Shown in pieces: positions 20,344-29,241 of a stretch of 46,719 nt of DNA. The stretch spans positions 1-46,719 of the forward strand of contig CAJXRS010000006.1 of the NCBI GenBank assembly GCA_913060555.1, read 5' to 3'. Numbering within the stretch: the stretch's first letter is position 1; every line of letters starts with the position of its first letter. The translations under genes and the position numbers were made by a program. The notes under the pieces were generated by a model. It was not told where the DNA came from, ran no database searches, and saw only the letters and a list, made by a program, of their open reading frames with translations. The stretch is from an uncultured Gammaproteobacteria bacterium (GTDB taxonomy: Bacteria; Pseudomonadota; Gammaproteobacteria; Pseudomonadales; Porticoccaceae).

Positions 20344-21624
20344 TCAGCCTCTGTCGATCGCGCGGTGGCCGATGTCGCCTCGATAGAAAGCGCCCGGCCA
20401 GTGGATGTCCCGGGCCGTGGCATAGGCGCGCGCGGCGGCTGCGGCCAGGGTCTCGCCCAGCGCGGTGACGCACAGCACCCGGCCGCCGGCGGTCACCACG
20501 GCGTCGCCGCGCAGCCGGGTTCCGGCGTGAAACACCTTGAGCGAAGCGTCGGTGTCCGCCGGGAGGCCGGCGATGATGTCCCCCTGGGGATAATCTCCGG
20601 GATAGCCGGCGGCGGCCATCACCACCCCCAATGCCGGGCGCGGGTCCCAGTCCGCGGTGATCGTATCGAGGCGGCCGGCGAGCGCGGCCTCCACCAGATC
20701 GACCAGGTCGGAGCGCAGCCGCAACAGGATGGGTTGGGCCTCGGGATCGCCGAAGCGGCAGTTGTATTCGATGACGCGGGGGGCGCCGTCGGCAGCCACC
20801 ATCAGTCCGGCGTAGAGAAAGCCGCGATAGCGGTGACCTTCGGCGGCCATGCCGCGCACCGTGGGCCGGATGATCTCGTCCATGACCCGATCGTGGACCG
20901 CGGCGGTGACCACCGGCGCCGGCGAATAGGCGCCCATGCCCCCGGTGTTGGGTCCGCTGTCACCCTCGCCCACCCGCTTGTGGTCCTGGCTGGACGCCAT
21001 CGCCAGCACCTGCTCGCCGTCGACCATGACGATGAAGCTGGCCTCCTCGCCGACCAGGCACTCCTCGATCACCACCCGGTGGCCGGCGCTGCCGAAGGCA
21101 TTGCCGGCCAGCATGTCCCGCACCGCCGTTTCGGCCTCGGCCTGCGTGGCGGCTATGATCACGCCCTTGCCGGCGGCCAGGCCGTCCGCCTTCACCACCA
21201 TGGGGGTGCCCTGTTCGCGCACATGGGCCAGGGCCGGCTCCACCTCGGTGAAGGCCGCATAGGCGGCGGTGGGGATGCCGTGGCGGGCCATGAATTCCTT
21301 GGCGAAATGCTTCGAACCCTCGAGCTGCGCAGCGCTGCTGCTGGGACCGAATACCGGCAACTGGCGGGCCTCGAACAGGTCCACCAGGCCGGCGACCAGG
21401 GGCGCTTCCGGGCCCACCAGGGTGAAGGCGATACCCCGGTGGGCGGCGAATTCGGCCAGCCGCTCCAGCTCGGTGGCCGCAATGGGCACATTCTCCACCT
21501 TGGCTTCGAGCGCCGTACCGGCATTGCCGGGCGCGACATAGACCCGGGTCACCCGCGGGCTCTGGGCCAATTTCCAGGCCAGCGCATGCTCGCGCCCGCC
21601 GCCCCCGATCACCAGGATCTTCAA
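20344..21624 (-). CDS. purD: Phosphoribosylamine-glycine ligase, TTG start
   Basis: The enzyme makes glycinamide ribonucleotide from phosphoribosylamine, glycine and ATP in purine synthesis. The 426-aa ATP-grasp protein begins MKILVIGGGGREHALAW and shows KADGLAAGKGV, PNTGGMGAYSP and EYNCRFGDPEAQ. The start is TTG at 21624, with GGAG 8 nt upstream; no ATG is available in frame. An out-of-frame minicistron ATG-CAA-GCT-TGA overlaps this start. It lies 16 nt after the OYE gene, and the genes from dsbD to purD all face the same way. Confidence 0.95.
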   Translation of the reverse strand: MKILVIGGGGREHALAWKLAQSPRVTRVYVAPGNAGTALEAKVENVPIAATELERLAEFAAHRGIAFTLVGPEAPLVAGLVDLFEARQLPVFGPSSSAAQLEGSKHFAKEFMARHGIPTAAYAAFTEVEPALAHVREQGTPMVVKADGLAAGKGVIIAATQAEAETAVRDMLAGNAFGSAGHRVVIEECLVGEEASFIVMVDGEQVLAMASSQDHKRVGEGDSGPNTGGMGAYSPAPVVTAAVHDRVMDEIIRPTVRGMAAEGHRYRGFLYAGLMVAADGAPRVIEYNCRFGDPEAQPILLRLRSDLVDLVEAALAGRLDTITADWDPRPALGVVMAAAGYPGDYPQGDIIAGLPADTDASLKVFHAGTRLRGDAVVTAGGRVLCVTALGETLAAAAARAYATARDIHWPGAFYRGDIGHRAIDRG

Positions 21625-21640
21625 GCTTGCATCTCCGTCC

Positions 21641-22765
21641 TCAGGCCAGGGTTTCCAGGTCGCGCTTGTCGTAGGCGCACAGTTCCCGCTCGCGGCCCGC
21701 CGCGATCAGTTTGGGCCAGTCCGGGTTGGAAATCAGCGCGCGCCCCACGGCCACCAGGTCGCATTCCTCTCGCGCCAGCAGCTCGACGAGATTGCGCAGT
21801 GAGGCGGGTTCCGCGTGGCTGCCGATATTGCGTTGTTGTTCGTCGATGAAGTCCTGCTCCAGGGTGACGCTGCCCACCAGGATGCTGGGTTTGCCGCTGA
21901 GCTTGCGGGTCCAGCCCGCCAGGGTCAGTTCCGAGTCGGTGAACGCCGGCTCCCAGAACCGCCGCGTGCTGCAGTGGAAGATGTCGACGCCGGCCTCCAC
22001 CAGCGGGCTCAGGAATTGCTCCAGCTCGGCGGGGCTGGCCACCAGCCGTGCCCGGTAGTCCTGCAATTTCCACTGTGAAAAGCGCAGGATGATGGGGAAT
22101 TCTGGGCCCACCCGGGCGCGAATCGCGGCGATGATCTCGGCGGCGAAGCGGGTGCGTTTGGCGATGGATCCGCCGTAGGCGTCCTCGCGACGGTTGGTGC
22201 CCTCCCAGAAGAACTGGTCGATCAGGTAGCCGTGTGCCCCGTGGACTTCGACTGCATCGAAGCCCAGTGCCCGGGCGTCGGCGGCGCCCTGGGCGAAGGC
22301 CGCCACCACGGAGTCGATGTCCTCCTGGCTCATGACCTGGCCGTGTTCGCGGCCCGGCAGCAACAGGCCGGAGGGGGTAACGGCTGGCACTTCCGGCCAG
22401 GGGTCGATGACCTGGCCCGGCGCGCCCATGCCGCGCATGGCGCCGGTATGCCAGAGTTGCGGTGCGACCTTGCCCCCCGCCCCGTGCACGGCTTCGACCA
22501 CCAGGCGCCAGCCCGCGAGGGCGGCCTCACCGTGGAAAAAGGGCACGTTCTCATAGGCGCTGGCGGCGGGGTGGCCGACACAGGTGCCCTCGGTGATGAT
22601 CAATCCGGTACCGCTCTCGGCGCGGCGCCGATAGTAGGCGGCGACATTGTCATCGGGCACATTACCCGGTGAGAAGTTGCGCGTCATGGGCGCCATCACC
22701 ACCCGGTTGGGCAGGTCCAGTGATTTACAGTGAAAGGGTTCGAACAGGGCGCTGATGCCGGGCAT
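21641..22765 (-). CDS. NADH:flavin oxidoreductase, Old Yellow Enzyme family
   Basis: The 374-aa FMN TIM barrel begins [20 protein letters not shown], then shows [17 protein letters not shown] and [14 protein letters not shown] (active-site His), and LILVG-like C-terminal FMN phosphate segments ([12 protein letters not shown]). It lacks the C-terminal iron-sulfur extension of 2,4-dienoyl-CoA reductase, so it is an alkene-reductase-size OYE. The substrate is unknown. GAGGAC precedes the ATG. It sits between purH and purD, which normally adjoin; see findings. Confidence 0.9.
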   Translation of the reverse strand: MPGISALFEPFHCKSLDLPNRVVMAPMTRNFSPGNVPDDNVAAYYRRRAESGTGLIITEGTCVGHPAASAYENVPFFHGEAALAGWRLVVEAVHGAGGKVAPQLWHTGAMRGMGAPGQVIDPWPEVPAVTPSGLLLPGREHGQVMSQEDIDSVVAAFAQGAADARALGFDAVEVHGAHGYLIDQFFWEGTNRREDAYGGSIAKRTRFAAEIIAAIRARVGPEFPIILRFSQWKLQDYRARLVASPAELEQFLSPLVEAGVDIFHCSTRRFWEPAFTDSELTLAGWTRKLSGKPSILVGSVTLEQDFIDEQQRNIGSHAEPASLRNLVELLAREECDLVAVGRALISNPDWPKLIAAGRERELCAYDKRDLETLA

Positions 22766-22787
22766 GGAGTGTCCTCGGTGGTGGGGT

Positions 22788-23006
22788 TCAGTCTTGCCGC
22801 GCCGCGGAGGCCTGGAGGCAGCGGGCCAGGCGTTGCTCCAATTGGTGGATCCGGGTATCGCGGTTCTGCAGTTCCCAGGTGAGATCGATATTCTGCTGGA
22901 ACAGCTGTTGCTGTTCGCGGTGCTGAAAGATGACGAAGGCGATCACCGCCGCGGCGAGCAGCGCGATCACCGCCACCGCGTCCAGGTGGATGGTGAATTT
23001 CTTCAC
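22788..23006 (-). CDS. Small single-pass membrane protein with coiled coil
   Basis: The 72-aa product, GTG start with GGAGT just upstream, has a short basic N-terminus (MKKFTIHLD), one hydrophobic helix at about 10-27 and a polar Gln/Glu/Arg-rich heptad-like stretch at 30-62 ([16 protein letters not shown], then [12 protein letters not shown]). It recalls FtsB/L-like or anchor proteins in form only; I do not recognise a family. It lies 17 nt after purH and 22 nt before the OYE gene, so co-transcription is likely. Confidence 0.7.
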   Translation of the reverse strand: MKKFTIHLDAVAVIALLAAAVIAFVIFQHREQQQLFQQNIDLTWELQNRDTRIHQLEQRLARCLQASAARQD

Positions 23007-23023
23007 GGGGACTCCAGGTTCGG

Positions 23024-24598
23024 TCAGTGGCGGAAGTGGCGCATGGCGGTGAATACCATGGCGATATCCTGTTCATCGGCGGCGGCGATCACCTCGGCGT
23101 CGCGGATCGAGCCGCCCGGTTGGATGACCGCGGAAATCCCGGCGGCGGCGGCGTTGTCGATGCCGTCGCGGAACGGAAAGAAGGCGTCGGAAGCCATCAC
23201 CGCGCCGGCCACCGCGAGGCCGGCCTGCTCGGCCTTGATGACGGCGATCCGCGCCGAGTTGACGCGGCTCATCTGGCCGGCGCCGACGCCGATGGTGCGG
23301 CCGTCGCGGGCGTAGACGATGGCATTGGACTTGACGAACTTGGCCACCCGCCAGGCGAACAGTAGATCGGCGAGCTGTTTCGGCTCGGGCTGGCGGCGGG
23401 AGACCACCTTCAGGTCGGCTGCGGAGATCCAGCCGCAATCGCGATCCTGGATCAGCAGGCCGCCATTGACGCGCTTGCAGTCCCAACCGGCGGCGCTCGG
23501 TCCCTGCCAGGCGCCACAGGCCAGCAGGCGGACATTCCGCTTGGCCGCTGCCGCGGCGACGGCCTCGTCACTGAATGCGGGTGCGATGATCACTTCGACG
23601 AACTGGCGGTCGAGCATGGCGCGCAGGGTGGTTTCGTCCAGTTCGCGGTTGCAGGCGATGACGCCGCCGAAAGCGGACTCCGGATCGGTCGCGAAAGCCA
23701 GATCATAGGCCTGGTGCAGGGACGCGGCGATCGCCACCCCGCAGGGATTGGCGTGCTTGACGATCACGCAGGCGGGTTCTTCGAACTGGCGTACGCATTC
23801 AAGGGCGGCGTCGCTGTCGGCGATATTGTTGTACGACAGTTCCCGGCCCTGTACCTGGGTGGCCGCGGCCATGCTGCCGGGTGCCGGCCGCGGGTCGCGA
23901 TAAAAGGCTGCCATCTGGTGGGGGTTCTCGCCATAGCGCAGTTCCTGGACCTTGTGGAATTGGCGGTTCCAGGTGCGCGGGAAGGCCTGTGGCGCCGCGT
24001 CCAGACGCGCACCCAGATAATCGGCGATGGCGCCGTCGTAGGCGGCCGTATGCTCGAAGGCCTTGACCGCCAGCGCGAATCTGGTGGCCTGATCGAGCGC
24101 ACCGCCGCGGTCGCGCAATTCGTCCAGCAGGGGCTGGTAGTCGGCGCTATCCACCACTACGGCGACATCGCGGTGGTTCTTGGCCGCGGCGCGCAGCAGG
24201 GTAGGGCCGCCGATATCGATGTTCTCGATGGCGCTGGCGAGATCGCAGTCCGGGGCCGCAACCGTGGCCTCGAAGGGATAGAGGTTGACCACCACCAGGT
24301 CGATCGGCCGGATGTCGTGTTCGGCCATCACCGCGTCGTCCCGGCCGCGGCGGCCGAGGATGCCGCCGTGAATGCGCGGGTGCAGGGTCTTGACCCGGCC
24401 GTCCATCATTTCGGGAAAGCCGGTGTAATCGGAGACCTCGGTCACCGGAATGCCGTGTTCTGCGAGCAGTCGGTGGGTGCCGCCGGTGGAGAGCAGTTCG
24501 ACGCCCAGTTCGGTCAGGGCCCGGGCCAGCTCCAGGATACCGGTTTTGTCGGATACGCTGAGCAGGGCGCGCGCGATGGTGACGGGCTGAGCGGACAT
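23024..24598 (-). CDS. purH: Bifunctional AICAR formyltransferase / IMP cyclohydrolase
   Basis: The enzyme performs the last two steps of IMP synthesis. The 524-aa product has the N-terminal cyclohydrolase domain ([43 protein letters not shown], and NLYPFEATV) and the C-terminal transformylase with the KHANPCG motif that carries the catalytic Lys and His. GGAGAG precedes the ATG. It follows fis by 33 nt, a conserved neighbour relation in pseudomonads. Confidence 0.97.
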   Translation of the reverse strand: MSAQPVTIARALLSVSDKTGILELARALTELGVELLSTGGTHRLLAEHGIPVTEVSDYTGFPEMMDGRVKTLHPRIHGGILGRRGRDDAVMAEHDIRPIDLVVVNLYPFEATVAAPDCDLASAIENIDIGGPTLLRAAAKNHRDVAVVVDSADYQPLLDELRDRGGALDQATRFALAVKAFEHTAAYDGAIADYLGARLDAAPQAFPRTWNRQFHKVQELRYGENPHQMAAFYRDPRPAPGSMAAATQVQGRELSYNNIADSDAALECVRQFEEPACVIVKHANPCGVAIAASLHQAYDLAFATDPESAFGGVIACNRELDETTLRAMLDRQFVEVIIAPAFSDEAVAAAAAKRNVRLLACGAWQGPSAAGWDCKRVNGGLLIQDRDCGWISAADLKVVSRRQPEPKQLADLLFAWRVAKFVKSNAIVYARDGRTIGVGAGQMSRVNSARIAVIKAEQAGLAVAGAVMASDAFFPFRDGIDNAAAAGISAVIQPGGSIRDAEVIAAADEQDIAMVFTAMRHFRH

Positions 24599-24631
24599 GG
24601 TCTCTCCGGGTGCGGCGGGTCGAACGGGCGG

Positions 24632-24940
24632 CTACAACAGCTCGTGCTGCTTGAGCTTCTTGCGCAGGGTGCCACGGTTGATGCCGAGCAGCTCTGCGGC
24701 CCGGCACTGGTTGCCTTTGGTATGCGCCAGCACCGTGCGCAGCAGGGGGGCCTCGACTTCGCGCATTACCAACTCGTACAGCGCGGCGGGACTGTGCCCG
24801 TCGAGCAGGTCGAAATACCTGGACAGCGCCAACTCCACGCATTCGCCCAGAGAAGCTTCCCGGGTCGGGTCGCTCGCGAGCGCTGACTGGGGTGGGTGGT
24901 GGTCGTCGGCCAAGTCGGGTTCCCTAGTCCGGCGGGGCAT
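24632..24940 (-). CDS. fis: DNA-binding protein Fis
   Basis: This is a nucleoid protein and transcription factor. The 102-aa product (E. coli Fis is 98) keeps the C-terminal core: LYELVMREVEAPLLRTVL, then the helix-turn-helix CRAAELLGINRGTLRKKL at about 79-96, nearly identical to other gammaproteobacterial Fis. The N-terminal ~25 residues are divergent. I chose the ATG at 24940; the Shine-Dalgarno sequence is weak, so the start is less certain than the identity. dusB, which precedes fis in many relatives, is absent. Confidence 0.92.
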   Translation of the reverse strand: MPRRTREPDLADDHHPPQSALASDPTREASLGECVELALSRYFDLLDGHSPAALYELVMREVEAPLLRTVLAHTKGNQCRAAELLGINRGTLRKKLKQHELL

Positions 24941-25023
24941 AGCGCGAGGCGACGCATGATAGCTCGCCGCACCTGTGTGCGGAAGACCGGCGCCGGATTT
25001 GCTGCGACCCTGAGACCCAGATC

Positions 25024-25914
25024 TCACTCCAGAGCGACGACCCGATAGGACACCGCCTCGGCCCCCGGATCGTGCAACTCCAGCACCAGGTGCAACGATT
25101 GGCGGCCTTGCAGATGTCGTGGGCTGTCGGCCTCCAGGTATTGGTCCGGGGCGAGGGTGCGGGCGGCGACCACCCGCCCCTCCAGGTCTTCGAATTCGAG
25201 CCGAAGCGCCGGCAGGGGCAGGGGCGCAGGACTCGGGTTGACGAGCATGGCGTCGAGGCGCAGGCCGTCTGCGGGCAATGGCCGCAAGATCACTTCCGTG
25301 ACGCCGATCGGCGCGGTCGCCTGGCCTGCTGCCGATCGACAGGGCAGGAGCGCGCACAGCGTTCGGTGGACGGGCTCGGCCGCCGGATGTGCGGCGAGGA
25401 GATCGGCATGGAAGTACAGGGCTTGGAGCGCCAGCAGCAGTCCGCCGGTGACCAGTACAGCGGCACTCGCGGCACTGCGCCCGGGCGATCGCGTGGCGGT
25501 GGACCAGGGCGCTGCCAGGGTGTCTCGGTCGGCGTCCGGCGCCGAGGTGGTTTCGCCTTCCGGTTCGCCTTCCGGTTCGGCTTCCGGCTCGGGTTCGGCT
25601 TCCGGCTCGGGTTCGGGTTCGGGTTCGGGTTCGGGTTCGGGCGCAGCCGGGGTTGCGGCGCCCGGGTGTGGGCCCAGTAGCGCAGTGAGCCGATCGCGGT
25701 CGAAGCCGTCGTCGATGCGCCAGGCCGGTTCCTCGCGCAGCCAGGGCGGCGGTTGTGCAGGCGGTTCGGGTGTGAGTTGCAGCCCATGGGCATGGGCGTC
25801 AAAAGGCGCCAGGCAGAAACCGCAGCGCACCAGGCCTCCGGCGGCGCGCAGCTGCGGCAGACTCACCCGAAAACTGATCTGGCACTGTGGACAGCGCGCG
25901 CCCTGGTCGGTCAT
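25024..25914 (-). CDS. Zinc-ribbon membrane protein, DUF3426
   Basis: The 296-aa protein starts with a zinc ribbon (Cys8, Cys11, Cys31, Cys34, MJ0042 type), followed by a Glu-Pro repeat tract (about 92-120), one membrane helix at 149-168 and a C-terminal DUF3426 domain (about 195-296). The family is common between prmA and dusB/fis in gammaproteobacteria, but its function is not known. The Glu-Pro tract is encoded by tandem hexamers and is probably variable in length. The N-terminus is predicted cytoplasmic and the DUF3426 domain periplasmic, by the single helix. Confidence 0.85.
   Translation of the reverse strand: MTDQGARCPQCQISFRVSLPQLRAAGGLVRCGFCLAPFDAHAHGLQLTPEPPAQPPPWLREEPAWRIDDGFDRDRLTALLGPHPGAATPAAPEPEPEPEPEPEPEAEPEPEAEPEGEPEGETTSAPDADRDTLAAPWSTATRSPGRSAASAAVLVTGGLLLALQALYFHADLLAAHPAAEPVHRTLCALLPCRSAAGQATAPIGVTEVILRPLPADGLRLDAMLVNPSPAPLPLPALRLEFEDLEGRVVAARTLAPDQYLEADSPRHLQGRQSLHLVLELHDPGAEAVSYRVVALE
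25560..25641 (-). repeat. Hexanucleotide repeat coding for Glu-Pro tract
   Basis: Five perfect GGGTTC units (plus-strand reading, 25609-25638) follow two copies of an 18-nt unit and related hexamers, all in frame within the DUF3426 gene. As the unit is a multiple of three, copy-number change would alter protein length without a frameshift. Confidence 0.85.
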
Positions 25915-25948
25915 GCCTGCGGGTCCTGGGGCCTGCGCGGATTGTAGC

Positions 25949-26836
25949 TCAGCCCCGAGTGCCGGTGAGCCGTGCCCATTCGTTGCGCAACGTCGCCGGC
26001 TCGAGCGTGAACCAGGGGCGAAAGGCTGTGGCGACCACCTCGATCTGGCTGGTGAGGATGCCCGACAGACACAGACCGGCGCCCGGGGCCGCGGCCTGGG
26101 CGAGCCGTGGCGCCAACGTTATCAGCGGGTTGGCGAGAATATTGGCGAGGATCACGTCCTGGTCGGCGGCCGCGGTGAACTGTTCGGGAGGCGCGACCCT
26201 GAGTCGGTCGGCGCCGATCCCGTTGTGATCGGCGTTGCTGCGGGTCGCGGTCAGAGCCTGAGCGTCCAGGTCGATCGCGGTTGCCCGGGCGGCGCCCAAC
26301 AGGCAGGCGGCGATGGCCAGGATGCCGGATCCGCAACCATAGTCCAGTACCCGCGCGTCCCGGAGCCGTTGACCGGCCAGCCACTCCAGACAGAGCGCAG
26401 TGGTGGGGTGGTCCCCGGTGCCGAAGGCAAGTCCTGGGTCGAGGCGCAGATTCACCGCCTGTGGGTCGGGCGGTGCGCACCAGCTCGGACAGATCCACAG
26501 CCGGCCACCGCAATGACGGGGCCGGAAGTGCGCCTGCCAGAGCTCGGCCCAGGGTCGCTCGCCGAGCTCGGTCCAGCGTCCCGCCGGTGGTGCCTGAAAC
26601 TCGGCAGCGAGCGCCAGCAGCACCCGGTCAGGGTCGGTTTCGGCGGCAAACAGGCCGGTCACACAGACCCGCTCCCAGAGCGGGGCTGCGCCGGGGGGCG
26701 GCTCGAGGATGGGCTGGTCGCCGGCATCGGTGAAGGTCACCGCCAGGGCGCCCGCGGCGGCCAGCCTCTCGGCCCAGGCGTCGCAGTCCTCGGCGCTGGC
26801 GAGCAAGTGCAGCTCGCGCCACCCGGGCCCGCTCAC
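25949..26836 (-). CDS. prmA: Ribosomal protein L11 methyltransferase
   Basis: The enzyme trimethylates ribosomal protein L11. The 295-aa product has the N-terminal L11-recognition domain (1-60), the linker helix and a C-terminal SAM-binding domain with [15 protein letters not shown] at 132-146, [11 protein letters not shown] at 164-174 and ANILANPL. The motif has Asp in GTGDHPTT where E. coli has Thr. The GTG start at 26836 overlaps the accC stop by 4 nt (GTGA), so translation is probably coupled. Confidence 0.94.
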   Translation of the reverse strand: MSGPGWRELHLLASAEDCDAWAERLAAAGALAVTFTDAGDQPILEPPPGAAPLWERVCVTGLFAAETDPDRVLLALAAEFQAPPAGRWTELGERPWAELWQAHFRPRHCGGRLWICPSWCAPPDPQAVNLRLDPGLAFGTGDHPTTALCLEWLAGQRLRDARVLDYGCGSGILAIAACLLGAARATAIDLDAQALTATRSNADHNGIGADRLRVAPPEQFTAAADQDVILANILANPLITLAPRLAQAAAPGAGLCLSGILTSQIEVVATAFRPWFTLEPATLRNEWARLTGTRG

Positions 26837-28173
26837 GAGTTCAGCTTTTTTTCCAGGTAGTGAATGCTCACCCCGCCGCGGCGAAATTCGCCGTCGCGGA
26901 CCAGTTCCCGATGCAGGTCGGTATTGGTCTTGATGCCCTCCACGATCAGTTCGTCGAGCGCGTTGCGCATGCGCGCCAGGGCGTTGTCGCGGTTGCGGCC
27001 GTAGGTGATGATCTTGGCGATCAGCGAGTCATAGTTGGGCGGCACCTGGTAGCCGGTATAGAGGTGGGAATCGACCCGCACCCCATTGCCGCCGGGCGGA
27101 TGGTAGGCGGTGACGGTGCCCGGACTGGGCAGAAAGCTGACCGGGTCCTCGGCGTTGATCCGGCATTCGAAGGCGTGGCCGCGGAAGATCACCTCTTCCT
27201 GACGCAGGCTGAGGGGCTCGCCGCCGGCGATCAGCAGCTGCTCGCGCACCAGGTCCACGCCGGTGATCATCTCCGTTACCGGATGTTCGACCTGGATGCG
27301 GGTGTTCATCTCGATAAAGTAGTAGGCGCCGTTTTCATAGAGGAATTCGAAGGTGCCGGCGCCGCGATAGCCGATATCGACACAGGCCCGCACGCAGGCC
27401 TCCAGCACCTCGCGCCGCGCGGCTTCCGGGATATCCGGGGCCGGTGCTTCCTCGATGACCTTCTGGTGGCGGCGCTGCAGCGAGCAGTCCCGGTCGCCCA
27501 GATGGATGGCGTTGCCCTGACCGTCGGCCAGCACCTGGACCTCGACGTGACGAGGCGTTTCGAGAAACTTTTCCAGATATACCCGGCCGTCGCCGAACGC
27601 GGCCTGGGCCTCGCTGCGGGTCAGACTCACGGCGCCGAGCAGATGCGGTTCGGCGTGGACCACCCGCATGCCGCGCCCGCCGCCACCGGCGGCGGCCTTG
27701 ATGATCACCGGATAGCCGACCTCGCGTGCCACCGCGATGATTTCGGCGGGGTCCTCGCTCAGGGCACCGTTCGAGCCGGGCACCGTGGGCACGCCGGCGG
27801 CTTGCATGGCCGCGATCGCCGACACCTTGTCGCCCATGAGGCGAATCACGTCGGGGGTCGGGCCGATGAAGGTGAAACCACTGCGCTCCACCTGCTCGGC
27901 GAAATTGGCGTTTTCGGCGAGAAATCCGTAACCGGGATGCACCGCCACCGCTCCGGTAACCTCCATGGCGCTGATGATGGCGGGAATGTTGAGGTAGCTT
28001 TCGGCAGCGGAGTTGGGGCCTATGCACACTGACTCATCGGCCAGGCGCACATGTTTCAGGTCGGCGTCCACCTTGGAGTGAACGGCAACGGTGTTGATGC
28101 CCAGTTCCTTGCAGGCGCGCAGAATGCGCAGGGCGATCTCGCCGCGGTTGGCGATCAGGACTTTGCTCAGCAT
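26833..28173 (-). CDS. accC: Biotin carboxylase subunit of acetyl-CoA carboxylase
   Basis: The enzyme carboxylates biotin on AccB with ATP and bicarbonate, the first half-reaction to malonyl-CoA for fatty acid synthesis. The 446-aa ATP-grasp protein starts [20 protein letters not shown] and has [43 protein letters not shown] and RINAEDP, the expected catalytic segments. It lies 29 nt after accB. It is full length. Confidence 0.97.
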   Translation of the reverse strand: MLSKVLIANRGEIALRILRACKELGINTVAVHSKVDADLKHVRLADESVCIGPNSAAESYLNIPAIISAMEVTGAVAVHPGYGFLAENANFAEQVERSGFTFIGPTPDVIRLMGDKVSAIAAMQAAGVPTVPGSNGALSEDPAEIIAVAREVGYPVIIKAAAGGGGRGMRVVHAEPHLLGAVSLTRSEAQAAFGDGRVYLEKFLETPRHVEVQVLADGQGNAIHLGDRDCSLQRRHQKVIEEAPAPDIPEAARREVLEACVRACVDIGYRGAGTFEFLYENGAYYFIEMNTRIQVEHPVTEMITGVDLVREQLLIAGGEPLSLRQEEVIFRGHAFECRINAEDPVSFLPSPGTVTAYHPPGGNGVRVDSHLYTGYQVPPNYDSLIAKIITYGRNRDNALARMRNALDELIVEGIKTNTDLHRELVRDGEFRRGGVSIHYLEKKLNS

Positions 28174-28202
28174 GGATCAGGGATTCCCCGGAATCAGGCG
28201 AC

Positions 28203-28637
28203 TTAGAGGATGGTGACCAGCGGTTGGTCGTATTCCACGGGTTCGCCATCTTCGACCAGGATGGCGCCGATCGTGCCGGCGCGATCGGCTTCGATCTGAT
28301 TCATCATTTTCATGGCCTCGACGATGCAGAGTACGTCGCCGGGCTTGATGCTCTGCCCCGCCTCGACGAAGGGCTTGGCGCCCGGCGTCGGGGCGCGGTA
28401 GAAGGTGCCGACCATGGGCGAGGCTACCACATGGCCTTCGAGTTCCGGTCCCTGGTCCGGAGCGGCGGCGGGTGTCGGCGGTACGGGCGTCGCGGCCAAG
28501 GGCGCGGTCGGAGCTGCCGCCAGTGTGGGGCGGTGGCGGCAGATGCGCACGGATTCTTCGCCCTCGTGGATCTCCAGTTCGTCGATGTTGGACTCTTCCA
28601 GCAACTCGATCAGTTTCTTGACTTTGCGTATATCCAT
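28203..28637 (-). CDS. accB: Biotin carboxyl carrier protein of acetyl-CoA carboxylase
   Basis: The 144-aa product has a conserved N-terminus ([18 protein letters not shown]), an Ala/Pro-rich linker at 38-65 and a biotinyl domain in which Lys110 of EAMKM is the biotinylation site. GGAGG precedes the ATG. It is transcribed ahead of accC in the usual accBC order and follows aroQ by 41 nt. Confidence 0.97.
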   Translation of the reverse strand: MDIRKVKKLIELLEESNIDELEIHEGEESVRICRHRPTLAAAPTAPLAATPVPPTPAAAPDQGPELEGHVVASPMVGTFYRAPTPGAKPFVEAGQSIKPGDVLCIVEAMKMMNQIEADRAGTIGAILVEDGEPVEYDQPLVTIL

Positions 28638-28678
28638 GAAACCTCCGTGGTGGTGATGCAGGCGTGCAGCGGCTCGGG

Positions 28679-29122
28679 TCAGGATGATTCCAGGCTGGCC
28701 AGCGCGGCCTGCAGTGCCAATTCGTAGCCGAGCGCGCCCAGCCCGCAGATCAGGCCGCTGGCGATATCGGAAAAATAGGAGTGCCGGCGGAAGGCTTCGC
28801 GGCGCTGGATGTTGGACAGGTGGATTTCGAAAAAGGGGATCGCCACCCCGAGCAGGGCGTCGCGCAGCGCGATGCTGGTATGGGTCAAGGCGGCCGGGTT
28901 GAGCAGAATCCGGTCGACCCCCTGGGGGCCGGCGGCCTGGATCCGGTCGATCAGCGCCCCCTCGGAATTGCTCTGGAAGCTGTCGAACTCATGTCCGGCC
29001 AACCGGCAAAGCTGTGCCAGACGGGCGTCGATATCGGCCAGCGTCTGGTGACCGTAGACCTCCGGCTCCCGGGAGCCGAGCAGGTTCAGGTTGGGACCGT
29101 GCAGGACTAGAATAGCAGCCAT
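28679..29122 (-). CDS. aroQ: Type II 3-dehydroquinate dehydratase
   Basis: The enzyme makes 3-dehydroshikimate in the shikimate pathway. The 147-aa product has [20 protein letters not shown] with the catalytic Tyr23, [25 protein letters not shown] and FEIHLSN, which define the dodecameric type II enzyme. I chose the ATG at 29122 because the conserved strand follows directly; an upstream ATG at 29146 adds eight residues without similarity. The aroQ-accB-accC order is common in gammaproteobacteria. Confidence 0.96.
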   Translation of the reverse strand: MAAILVLHGPNLNLLGSREPEVYGHQTLADIDARLAQLCRLAGHEFDSFQSNSEGALIDRIQAAGPQGVDRILLNPAALTHTSIALRDALLGVAIPFFEIHLSNIQRREAFRRHSYFSDIASGLICGLGALGYELALQAALASLESS

Positions 29123-29241
29123 GAGCAGGCTTAATAACGGCGACAATCAAGATGGCGCCAGTGTGCATCAAGCCGCTGGGGTTGTCCATAACTGACCGCA
29201 GATTGGCCGAAGTTAAAAGCAATTTCGCGGCATTTACCCAA
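29123..29241 (-). promoter_or_regulatory. dsbD-aroQ spacer, probable aroQ-acc promoter region
   Basis: The 119-nt spacer is less GC-rich than its neighbours and probably holds the aroQ-accBC promoter. A TTAACT and an AGTTAT element can be placed 17 nt apart on the minus strand, but the match is mediocre. No terminator hairpin is visible after dsbD. Confidence 0.25.
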
